DNA from: Ichthyophis bannanicus
Taxonomy: Eukaryota > Chordata > Amphibia > Gymnophiona > Ichthyophiidae
Reading direction: 5' to 3'
DNA: 64,000 nucleotides
Assembly (NCBI GenBank): GCA_033557465.1
Contig: CM066045.1
Location: 130,717,596-130,781,595, forward strand
A model generated the notes under the pieces. It worked only from the letters and a program-made list of their open reading frames with translations, was not told the DNA's origin and did not search any database. Position 1 is the stretch's first letter. Each line of letters starts with the position of its first letter. This document shows, in pieces, positions 1-8,655 of the stretch. The translations under genes were made by a program, and so were the position numbers.

Positions 1-1085
1 AAGATGATGTGCAGTTATGTTGTGATACAAACAGCATTTATTTAGTCTTCCTTAGCAAAGGTTATACAGCAATATCTCAAAACATTTTATATTTTGCACA
101 GCTACCAGTGAAGTGAGTTGGAGTACCCCATTCGGCATTTTGAGTATTTATGGTGGAGAGTGGCTGTGCTCGTGCTTTGAAGGGAAATCCCTTCTCCCCC
201 AGAGAGAACCCATCCTCCTTGAAGAACAGTATGCATGTACCGAATGAAAGCAGGGGCGAGGACCCAGGATAACAATAATGATTTATGGGCCTTTGGGGTA
301 TTAGCTGCTCTGAGACGAGGGACCTCTTACACCTCATGGAAGCAACATACATGTTTCAAAAATTACAAAGTGACTTACTTATGGAGACCCATCATAGTAG
401 TGTGGCACAGGTGAAAGACCAAAAACAGCAAGGTAAACCAGTCTATCTCTGATTAATGCCAACATAAATGCTTTTATTTGTGGAAAAAACTCTTTCACAT
501 GAGAAATGTTGCATATATTTTTACAGTTACCCTGTAACTGTTAAACATGAAGCACAGTAGATACTGTGCTGTGTTGCAGAACATTCCAGATGCGTTAGAG
601 TAATCTGTAGCAAAATAGAGGGTGTGCCGTTACATTATGTGCTTGGTTTGAGATGCCCCTAATGTTGATACTATCTGGAGTTCTGAGCATTTTCAGAGAG
701 CATTGCAACGCCAAGTGAACATGCTTTTGTTATATTCCTGTGCCTCCACAACAGAAATTTCATCCAGTTTCCAGTCTCCTCTTCTGGCCCTACAATTCTG
801 GAGTACATCCTGCAAAATCTTCACCTCTTGAGAAGCTATTTCTGGGTTTAACGATGCTCTCTGCTCTTCCTAAAGGCATCCCCAATTTACAAAGACTAAG
901 CACTTAACTGAGGCCAGCCCCAAAGCTGGTTCAGGGTGTTGGTGCCATAGATAAACCTCAAGTCTTATGCCCTTCTTAACTGTTAGAATCTATTGTTTTG
1001 CTCTGAATGCCCTGCTCTTTGCCACCCCTCCCCCAAGAAGCTCCTGCTCTAGGTGACCACCTAGTTTGCCTGACCACAGGCCCTT
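1..1085. other. No recognisable feature
   Basis: AT-rich sequence with only short chance open frames on both strands. I see no conserved protein motif, tandem repeat or transposon end that I can name. It may be old, decayed repeat or unique intergenic DNA. Confidence 0.5.
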
Positions 1086-1089
1086 CTCT

Positions 1090-1340
1090 AATTTACTATA
1101 CTGTAAGTAAGCTTTCTGAAAAAGTTGTCCTCACTCACCTTCAGAAACACAGAGCATACTAACATTTCACATCTTCGTCAATCTAGTTTCCATCCAAGAC
1201 ACAGCACAGAAGCCATTATTGCTGCATTGCTCAGCAAAGTCCATAGTTTTTTAGACAAAGTTAAAATTGCTATTACAGTTTCTTTGGATCTGACTTCAGC
1301 TTTTGATCTACTGGATTATACTCTACTACTACCTTGACTT
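1090..1340 (+). mobile_element. LINE reverse-transcriptase fragment (L2/CR1-type), truncated both sides
   Basis: The plus-strand frame at about 1125-1337 carries the RT block seen in L2/CR1-type LINEs: a QSSFHPRHSTEA segment followed by SLDLTSAFDLLDYTLLL, which corresponds to the catalytic D-x-SxAFD region. Sequence just upstream (about 1090-1125) reads like the preceding LSKLSEKVV segment in another frame, so a frameshift is present. The match stops abruptly near 1340, where an L1-type sequence begins. The same RT block recurs in the LINE at 2849, so this is a separate copy. It is a non-functional relic. The clade (L2 versus another CR1-group family) is uncertain. Confidence 0.65.
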
Positions 1341-1344
1341 TTTT

Positions 1345-2690
1345 GCATGCTGATTGGGCCTTGATGCCCACCCGGCTTTATGACCGACTTCTAGTCAAAG
1401 TGGTGCATGCTGGGTGGAGGGCACTATGTGGGCTTCTAAGGCTTTCTCAAGAGGTAATTGGATATTTACCGCTGCAAGGCAATATAAGTTTTGCTGCTAG
1501 CCTGGATTCTAGGCCATTCTGCCTCTACGCTTCTCTTTGCTTAACTCAGCTTTCTCAGGTGGTGAATGAAGGGGGACGGCTCTTGCCATACCGGGAGCTT
1601 TGAGATAAATTTGGGCTTCCTGGGAGAAACCAATTTCCATACTTACAACTGCAACATTATGTAGCCTTACTGAGAAGGCAGGACCTGCAAAAAGGTGCCC
1701 TGGATAAATTGGAATCATGGTTCGAATTTGAAGTCAGGGAGAGGGTCTCTGTGGCCCGATATTGCCGATCCTTGAGGGATCTCCCCAGTGTGCACCCCTA
1801 TGCGCATTTGGCCCGGTCCTGAAAATAGGAACTAGGGGTTTCTTTGTAGGGTTTGCATGGGAACCAGCGATGGCTCTCATACCAAAGGTTGTTCAAGATG
1901 TCAGGCTTAGAGAAATGCAATTTAAGATTCTGGAGAGGGCATACTTCTCCATATTTCAGGCCTGGAGCGCGGGATTTGCCGCATCAGGGAGGTCCCCTTG
2001 GTATGCTGTGAAACCAGCCTTGTTAGGACATCTGTTTTGGGGTTGTACGAGGGTGAAGGCATTTTGCTTCAGTGTTATCTAGGGGGTCTCCTGGGACATA
2101 CCTTTAGTACTTTCTCTGGGTCTGGTGATACTCGATGCTAGAGAGCCTCTCGGCCTACGAGAGGCAGGCGCCCAGCTTATGGTGCAGAAGGGGTTGCCTT
2201 CTTGCTAAGCAATGTATCCGCCAGCATTGGCGTGATCAGGAGGGCCCCGGCATATAGGGATGGCACAATGCCCTACATCAGTTGGTAGTATAGGAAGGGC
2301 AGGCATCCAATCGTGGTGGCTGCCAATGTGAAATATTTTTCTCCGTGTGGGGACCTTACCTGGCTTACTTGTCTCTGAGGGCACTTACTTTATAAATAGC
2401 TATATGAAGCTTGACTGGTCTCTCTGATGGTCTTGTGGTGTCTTGATAGTCCCTAACGGGAGAGGGGAATGTGATAGTTCTTGAGCAGCAAGAGGCACCC
2501 GCCTGGGTGTTTGCTGATGTGATTGGATATTTGTGTTGGGTTTGAGGATAGCAGTGGGGGATATATAAAAAAGAAAATTTGATCAACCTGGTTAAACATA
2601 ATTTCTGACACTGTTTATATCATTGTCTCTTGTGCCCATCATTGCGGGCAGTACTTTGTAGTGGGCTCCAGCATAATTTTTTATAGCTTC
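1345..2690 (+). mobile_element. L1/Tx1-clade LINE, 3' end (ORF2 C-terminus plus 3' UTR)
   Basis: Translating the plus strand in shifting frames gives the conserved C-terminal tail of an L1-clade ORF2. A LTQLSQVVNEGGRLLPYREL segment lies at about 1540-1603. An EMQFKILERAYFS segment at about 1910-1950 is followed by LLGHLFWGCTRVKAF at about 2020-2070; such a zinc-knuckle-like block near the ORF2 end is typical of vertebrate L1/Tx1 elements. Homology to the tail continues with further frameshifts to about 2420 (AREPLGLREAGAQLMVQKG). The rest to about 2690 is probably 3' UTR. Stops and frameshifts show it is dead. It is 5' truncated, as expected for target-primed insertion. The 5' edge is set by the end of the unrelated RT fragment. 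Confidence 0.7.
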
Positions 2691-2739
2691 TCAAGGGGGG
2701 CCTTAGGTAAGTCTGTTATGGCTAAACTAGCTTTCAAAC

Positions 2740-3511
2740 CTTTATTTGATTCTAGGATTATCGGCCAATTTCTTCTTTACCTTTTTGGGCATAAGTCATA
2801 TAAAATATCCTTTTGAAGTAGCTTCAAGCACAAATTGAACATCAAAATGTGTTATCTAACTTTGGCTTCGAACCTCACCATGGAACGGAATCCCTTCTGT
2901 TGTCTCTATTAGACCAATTTCTTGTTGGATTTGATCAAGGAAAAACCTTTTTGGTAGTTATGCTAGATATCTCTGCAGTATTTGATATTGTAGATCATTC
3001 TCTTCTATTGTCCAGACTTGCCAACACTGGCATTCAACAAAATGCCTTTTCATGGTTTACCTCTTTTCTATCTGAAAGGCAAATTCAAGTGCATTCTGCT
3101 AATAAAATCTCCTCTTGGCAATCTATAACTACTGGCGTTCCCCAAGGCTCCGCTTTATCTGCGATCCTATTTAGCATCTTCATTGCTCCCATTTTCAGGG
3201 TTTTTAATGTTCTTGATGTTAAACTGAACATCATCATAAATTTGAAGTTTATTATTCCAATTTGTTGAAGATATGATGAAATAATATATGAATTTCTGTC
3301 TTTCTTCAATACAATCTTGGATGACTTTCAATAAAGTGGCACTAAGTGTAAAGAAGACTGAGGTGTTATACCTTTCATGGGCCCTTCCAGATCCACTATC
3401 ACTTTTTCTGTGAAAGCAGATAGTTTGCTTCCTAATATTAGCCCTGTCATTGGAGATTTAGGCCCTTTGCTTGATACCCAATTAAATATGCTGTCTTATA
3501 TTCTAATATAC
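2740..3511 (+). mobile_element. Older L2-type LINE, part 1 of 3 (RT domain)
   Basis: The frame at 2849-3268 encodes RT motifs in order: GFEPHHGTESLL, then the DISAVFDIVDHSLL block, then SITTGVPQGSALSAILFSIF. Upstream at about 2750 a frameshifted segment reads like the DYRPISSLPFLGK motif. Downstream at about 3390-3510, in another frame, the sequence reads VKADSLLPNISPVIGDLGPLLDTQLNMLSYI. The family then expects a segment beginning NIQRLTKAA. Here that segment is found only at about 4078, after a younger LINE tail. This part is therefore the 5' piece of a LINE split by later insertions. It is decayed by frameshifts. Confidence 0.75.
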
Positions 3512-4075
3512 TAAACATATACTATATTCTTATATGCTAGACACTTTCAAAATCAAACAGAACCTCTCCGCAGATTAGTCTGAAACTCCTCATCGGACCT
3601 GACCCAGGCACCAGACAAAGGAGGAGAGGCACGTCAGACACCAACATACCCAGAGCCTTTGCTAAAACGAGAAAAGATACTTCAAGAAAAGCAGTATCCC
3701 TGGCCACGCCCGCGCTCTGGAACTCACTCTCCAACTTGAGATCAACAGACCTCAAGGACCTCCGGAAGATGCTCAAAACGACGCTCTTCACAGAACACTA
3801 TAAGGACATCACATGAACTGACCAACTACTTCTCTCTCTGCCCACCTCTCCCCCATCCCCCTTCCCCTCCCCTGCAAAATGTATATAGTTCCTGTACATA
3901 GCTCACACTGTATATAGCTCACCACGCAATCAATTGTACACCACTCACACACATACTCTGTCGATTTTCCACTGCATGCCCACACCCACACCCACACCCA
4001 CGCACCCTGCCACTTGATTTGTTTGATGTGTAAACCGCTTTGATTTCAGGATAAAGCAGTAAATAAATAGAATAA
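3512..4075 (+). mobile_element. Younger L2-type LINE 3' end inserted in the older LINE
   Basis: The plus-strand frame at 3541-3816 ends an L2-type ORF2: AVSLATPALWNSLSNLRSTD followed by LKDLRKMLKTTLFTEHYKDIT and a TGA stop. A roughly 260 bp 3' UTR follows, rich in CACACC, and ends with the tail GTAAACCGCTTTGATT ... AATAAATAGAATAAAT. The same kind of GCGGT tail ends other LINE and SINE copies here (4213, 28736, 61900). It is heavily 5' truncated. The neighbouring RT segments on both sides join up when it is removed. It is the least decayed of the LINE pieces in this cluster. Confidence 0.7.
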
Positions 4076-4212
4076 ATATTCAAAGATTGACCAAAGCTGC
4101 TTCCTTGAAGTTACATCTTCTTCGAAGATTAAAACTGTACTTGACATTAGATAACTTACGTTCTGTTATCCAGGAATTAGCACTAATTCCTATGGACTGT
4201 TGTACTAGTTCA
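4076..4212 (+). mobile_element. Older L2-type LINE, part 2 of 3
   Basis: Plus-strand translation gives NIQRLTKAASLKLHLLRRLK, then a hydrophobic stretch, then ALIPMDCCTSSLLG. This matches the post-palm region of L2-type RT (the SRLDYCNALLLG-like motif). It follows on from the segment ending at about 3511 and is continued at 4278 by LPSGVLHPLQSVQHAAALLL. Confidence 0.7.
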
Positions 4213-4277
4213 TTGCTAGGTTTAGGTTTAGATTTATTCATTTGATATAACCGCCTTTCTGGGGCAATCAAAGCGGT
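4213..4277 (-). mobile_element. Short reverse-strand LINE/SINE 3' tail insertion
   Basis: On the minus strand this reads GCAAACCGCTTTGATTGCCC ... GGCGGTTATATCAAATGAATAAA, the standard 3' tail of the L2-type LINEs and their SINEs. It sits exactly between two halves of one RT codon stretch (LLG / LPSGV), so it is a very short 5'-truncated insertion of about 65 bp. GGTTT occurs at both edges and may be part of a target duplication. Confidence 0.65.
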
Positions 4278-4850
4278 TTGCCTTCAGGTGTACTTCATCC
4301 TTTACAATCTGTTCAACATGCTGCTGCCCTTTTATTGCGAGGAAGTAAACATTCTGATGACGCATCTCAATATCTTTATGCACTACATTGGCTGCCTATC
4401 AAATTTAGTACATTATACAAGACAATCATGCTCACATTTAAATGTCTTCACCATCAGGCTCCTTGAAGCCTTTCAGCCCTCTTACAGATTATTGTCCACC
4501 GCGGTCACTTTGATCCCAGAATGCAGCCTTGTTAGATGTACCTTCTTTCCAGAAAACGCATTTTCAGACACTCGGGAACAGGATTTTTTTTTTTGCATTT
4601 GGAGCTCTTTACCATATGATTTACGCGCTGAGTCTGAAATTTTGACCTTTGTCAAAAACTAAAATCATACTTTATTTTCACAGGCTTTCCCTACGGCTAT
4701 GCTATAAAGTGAAACTCTGTCAAACTTACTGCATGATATTGTAATATTTATTTGTTAGTTTAGTCTTTGATTTTAATTGTGTATGTTACTTGTGATCCGC
4801 CTAGGTTTGTATTGTGGAATATACATTTTTTAAATAAATAAGTGAGAGAC
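4278..4850 (+). mobile_element. Older L2-type LINE, part 3 of 3 (ORF2 C-terminus and 3' end)
   Basis: The frame at 4278-4466 encodes SVQHAAALLLRGSKHSDDAS then ALHWLPIKFSTLYKTIML, the conserved HWLPI block of L2-type ORF2. Later frames carry the C-terminal FPENAFSDTREQ and IWSSLPYDLR remnants. The 3' end is GTGATCCGCCTAGG ... GGAATATAC followed by AAATAAATAAGT at about 4793-4845. Adding parts 1 and 2 gives about 1.5 kb of one old, multiply frameshifted element. Confidence 0.7.
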
Positions 4851-4929
4851 TGACAGAAGGGGAAGAAGAGAGTGCAAAGTCATTTGGGAGGGGAGGGGGA
4901 GAGTACACTACTGGAGAGTGTGTGCAGGT

Positions 4930-5165
4930 GGGATGGTATTGAGAGTAGGGAAGGGAAAACCCCTTGACACACATACACAACCAAAGGCATGCAACTCCCC
5001 CCCTGACACGCACGCACCTACCAACATCCCTTTTGAAACAAACAGATATGTCATCCCCATCACACATGCACAACCCTCCCTCCCCAACACTCCCATGACA
5101 CACACACAAATGTTTGCACCCCCCCCCCGATACCCCCATGACACACCCACACATGCATGCACGTG
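4930..5165. repeat. CA-rich degenerate simple repeat
   Basis: Loose CACAC and CCCC runs (for example ACACACACAAATG near 5100, and C runs near 5120) make an impure CA/C-rich stretch. Long overlapping chance ORFs on the minus strand here are Cys/Val/Gly-rich artefacts of the repeat. Confidence 0.6.
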
Positions 5166-5199
5166 AATGGGAGAAATGCACCATTGAATCACATTATAA

Positions 5200-5462
5200 A
5201 TGTACACTTGTCAACTTGTTGAATTTTGCTGAGAGATTTCTTGGCCCAGAATGAGAGAGTATTGTTATGCTCGTATATGCCATGGAATAGTCTCCCAGTG
5301 TAGGTGGTGGACACGAGGACAGTATCTGAATTCAAAACAGCATGGGACAAGCACAGAGGATCTCTAAAGGTAAATAAGGGAATATTTGTAGTCGATATGG
5401 AAGGACAGACTCGATAGCCCATGTGGTCTTTTTCTGCTGTCATGTTCTTATGTTTCTGTATG
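5200..5462 (+). mobile_element. CR1-clade LINE 3' end
   Basis: Plus-strand frames read FFAER-like, then WNSLPVGGGDTRTVSEFKTA, then WDKHRGSLK. This is the last block of CR1-type ORF2 (compare WNALPMEVVGANTVTEFKKA at 7216-7428 on the other strand). It ends in the diagnostic 3' segment GGACAGACTCGATAGCCCAT ... TGCTGTCATGTTCTTATG. It is 5' truncated and frameshifted. Confidence 0.7.
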
Positions 5463-5469
5463 CATGTGT

Positions 5470-6650
5470 TTGTGTTCATTTGTTATGCCCCTTTTAGAGC
5501 CACGGAAATCGGATGGATCAGAAAAATTAAAATAGATAAAATATTTTTTCTCTATTAGTAATACCTCTGCTAGTGCACCCAAGCCTTCTACCAGCTTTCC
5601 CAACTGCTTTGGCACACTGACCAGCTTTTTGATTTTATTGTTCGATCTAGCAATGCCCCTAACTCGTTTTCTTTGATTGTATTCCCTACCAGAAAGACTA
5701 AATAACTCTTCTGGGATGAATTCTGTCATTATGCCATGGGTTACTTAAAGAATTGGTCTCCTCCTTCCACTTGGTATCCATCTCGGTTACCTAGGAGGTC
5801 GGCAGTTTTTGTCCTTCTTTAAAATGGAACCCAACAAGGTTAAGTGGCTTACTGTGGTCAGACAGTTAAATGGTAGAGAAAGAATATGAACCTGGGCCTT
5901 CGTTCTTGACAGTTCTGTGCTCTGATTTGCCACTGTGCCCGGGTCCCTTCAAACCCAATTGCCGTGGAGAAGCTAGAGTCTGTCTTTGCTGCGTAAAAAA
6001 GACATTACTGTAAATGATAAGCTTTTCATATGTCATTAAGTTTTCATTACATGAGTAAATGAATTATACACAAAATTTCATAGCTTCAGTAGCAAAATAG
6101 TGGATAGGTTTTGACTTCTCATTAATCTGGTGTCAGCATACAAAAAGATGTTTAATGCAGCTATTTGGCAGATTAACAAATTGGCTTTGCTAGTATCACA
6201 TGAGTGTCTGAAAGCAGCCAGTCACTGCAATCCAAAGCCTTTTAATGGGACCTGCAAATGAGCTACTCCCTCTCCTCTTACTCCACAATCAATCTGGATT
6301 TCAGTTTTCCCTTAAGGAAATTTAGGAGGGAGATTGTTCATTTTAATGTCAAACCAAACAAAATATAAAATAAAATCTGTCTCCTCATGTCCTGTTTTTG
6401 GTATCTTCACAGAAGCCTCTGCCACAAGAGGTGAAAAACGTCCTTCAATATTCAGGGTAATACCAATTTAATAGAGAGACGTTTTTTGACCGTGGTTTGG
6501 CAAGACAGACTTGCTAGACTTAGCATAAAATAGTTAACACAAAGCTAGTGGTTCAAGTCAGTCTTGCAGCAATAAGGGGTGAGGGTTCAAATACAATGGC
6601 AGAAGGTGGCAGACTGGCAACCTGGCTTTGATTGCTTGCAGGGGTTGGTT
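5470..6650. other. No recognisable feature
   Basis: AT-rich sequence. Short minus-strand open frames (for example near 5448-5729) show no domain I recognise. No terminal repeats or tandem arrays were seen. Confidence 0.45.
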
Positions 6651-6660
6651 GACCTCTATG

Positions 6661-6842
6661 CAGGGTTGGCCTACGCATTAGGCAAGTTAGGTAGTCGCCT
6701 AGGACGGAGCTTCCCAGGGGAGGGGGCAACCTGCAAAGAGCAAGGCATTCAAAGCTGAACAATTGATTCTGACAGCCAGGGGGGCATAAGGCTTATGGTG
6801 CCTTGTGTGCCAACACCTTAACCAACTCTGGGGCCAGCCCTG
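6661..6842. mobile_element. Short hAT-type MITE (182 bp)
   Basis: The left end is CAGGGTTGGCC and the right end GGGGCCAGCCCTG, an inverted repeat of the CAGGG-type ends common in hAT transposons. It is flanked by imperfect 8-bp direct repeats, CCTCTATG (6653-6660) and GCTCTGTG (6843-6850), and 8 bp is the hAT target-duplication length. The same family recurs at 40321-40488 with a perfect 8-bp duplication; both contain AGGCAA ... CGCCTA near the left end. It has no coding capacity and would need a hAT transposase in trans. Confidence 0.75.
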
Positions 6843-7007
6843 GCTCTGTGCAACCTGAAGAGCAAAGGGAATGAAAATGTACTCGCTAAATCTTTCCACA
6901 TGCATCGATCGTGCATCAGTGGTTCCAGGTCCTTGAGGCAGGAATAGTATGGGCAAGGACATCATAGGGGTTATTTTAGAAGCCTTATTCACAATTTACA
7001 CGTGTGT

Positions 7008-7440
7008 ATAATCATAGTAACATAGTAAATGACGGCAGATAAAGACCAGCATGGTCCATCTAGTCTGCCCAGCAAGATGGCAAGAGTAGGTGCACCTGTC
7101 GCTCTGTGCAGGCCACCCCTCCACATGTCTTTGTTTAGGGGTAAACCCACCACTCCATGTAGGACACCCCTATTTGTTGAGACGTTATATGGTTCAGTAG
7201 TTAGATGGTACCATTTTATTTTGTTTTTATCCGATTGCTGTAAAGGGATCCTCTGTGTTTGTCCCATGCCTTTTTGAATTCCGTCACCGTGTTCGCCCCC
7301 ACCACTTCCATCGGGAGGGCATTCCAAGCATCCACCACCCTTTCACTGAAAAAATATTTCCTGACATTGCCTTTCAATTTACCCCCTTGCAGCTTCATGT
7401 TATGCCCTCTAGTTTTACAGGTTCGCAATCGGGCGCAAAC
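7008..7440 (-). mobile_element. CR1-clade LINE 3' end (minus)
   Basis: The minus-strand frame 7428-7216 encodes a CR1 ORF2 C-terminus: TRGHNMKLQGGKLKGNVRKY, then FFSERVVDAWNALPMEVVGA, then TVTEFKKAWDKHRGS. The 3' UTR on the minus strand ends GGTCTTTATCTGCCGTCATT followed by TACTATGTTACTATG at about 7030-7008. It is truncated at the 5' side. The reading frame is well kept, so this copy is younger than those at 28.4 or 35.3 kb. Confidence 0.8.
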
Positions 7441-7551
7441 TCATGTAAATCATATTCACATGTAAATGGTCATCCTAGAAAGAGTACAGTTTACATGGAA
7501 ATTTTGAGGGGGGGTATCAGGGGTGTAGCTTGGGCAGGCCAAACTTTTACA

Positions 7552-8003
7552 GGCCTGATATTCAATTAGACAGGCTATGCGCCACTACGGCGCATAGCCA
7601 TGCCTGCTGACCCTAACCCTGGATATTCAATGCTGGGGTCATATGTAGCCCACATTCCTGGAAGCCGCATTAGCTAACCGGACAGCAGCGATATTGTATG
7701 CTGTCCGGTTAGCTCCTGCGTCTTAAAGGTAGGCGAGGGCTTTCCTCACCTATCTTTTTGGCACAGGTCAGTAACTAGGCAGCATGCGATATTGCTGCTG
7801 CCCGGTTATCGCTTGTTACCACCTCTGCTCCTCCCCCAAACGCCCCCAACACGCCTCACTGCTAAGCGGTTAGCATCAGGGTGTGTAAGGGAGATATTTG
7901 CGGATATTCAGCGGCATTTAACCATGTTAGTGTTGTTGAATATCCCTTTCATTGGCAGTTACAGGGCCGTAAACCGTGTAACTGCCCTTCGAATACTGGG
8001 CCC
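7552..8003. mobile_element. Non-autonomous element with 4-bp TSD (GATATTC family), copy 1
   Basis: The ends are GGCCTGATATTCAATT on the left and TTCGAATACTGGGCCC on the right (imperfect inverted repeats). It is flanked by the perfect 4-bp duplication TACA (7548-7551 and 8004-8007). The interior has shared motifs AACCGGACAGCAGCGATATT, GCCCGGTTA and CTAAGCGGTTAGCATC. The same ends and motifs occur at 35769, 37950 and 59002, each with its own 4-bp duplication. No transposase-like ORF is present. The superfamily is unknown to me. Confidence 0.75.
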
Positions 8004-8093
8004 TACATGTCTATTCCCCTTTTTTATATAGAGAATGCACATGTAAACCCAAAGTTCTTCACAACTGGTCTGTGGAGGTTTTTAAAAAGTGTG

Positions 8094-8256
8094 GGCCTTT
8101 ATATTCAACTTGCAGCAGTCCATGTTTTTAAAGTGTCTGGCTACTGCAGGCAAAACTGAAACTTCTGAAGCTTCAGAATCCAAATATCCTCCGGAGCGGA
8201 ATATCCAGTGCTATCGCTGATCAGCACCTCTATCCAGAAGCCATGATATTCAGCTG
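8094..8256. mobile_element. GATATTC-family-like repeat, left half (split by DIRS)
   Basis: It begins GGGCCTTTATATTCAAC, resembling the GGGCCCGATATTC ends, and carries the family-like motifs GGAATATCCAGTGC and ATGATATTCAGC. Its likely other half, at 14019-14268, contains GATATCCAGCGGCACG and TATCTGGATAGC and ends TTGAAAACTGGCC. The DIRS element lies between them. Assignment is by motif resemblance only. Confidence 0.4.
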
Positions 8257-8418
8257 TTCTCCAGGACCAAGCAGGAAGTCAGTCCTCACTTATGGGTGAC
8301 GTCGGCGCCGACGGAGCCCTCGCGGAGCAATTTTCCCCAGCTTTCAAAGAAAGCCTTTGGGAATTGCAGCGCGCATGCGCGGTCGTCTTCCCGCCCGAGG
8401 GTGCCATCTTAGCCAGTC
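8257..8418 (+). repeat. DIRS left inverted terminal repeat
   Basis: Bases 8280-8418 are the exact reverse complement of 13832-13970. The outer 23 bases (8257-8279, TTCTCCAGGACCAAGCAGGA...) differ from the right side, which reads as GAGCAGCAGG there. It holds GTCGGCGCCGAC and GCGCGCATGCGCGG palindromic stretches. Transcription of the element probably starts within or just after this repeat, but I cannot place a promoter. Confidence 0.93.
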
Positions 8419-8655
8419 TTCTTTTTTCCGCGGAGCCCTACAGACGTCCCCGTCTTGTCCCCGCGAAAAAGTTGATTTTCTTCTTTATTTTATGCTTTTT
8501 TCTTTCGGTTCGACGCCGATCGTTTTCCCGCCCGGACTCGCGACGCCGGTCTCGAGTCCTCTTACTTTTTTCGGTTTTTCTGACTTAGTCAGCTTTCGTT
8601 TTCGTTTTCCCTGGCAGCCCGGTCCTTTGACCTCGCAGGGGCCCTTTTTCCCCCG

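Noticed and set aside
4801..5207. Overlapping minus-strand Cys/Val-rich frames
   Set aside because: Products of a CA/C-rich simple repeat.
7548..8003. Interpreting the GATATTC elements as hAT
   Set aside because: Flanking duplications are 4 bp in all four clean copies rather than 8 bp, and the ends do not begin CAGGG or CAG.
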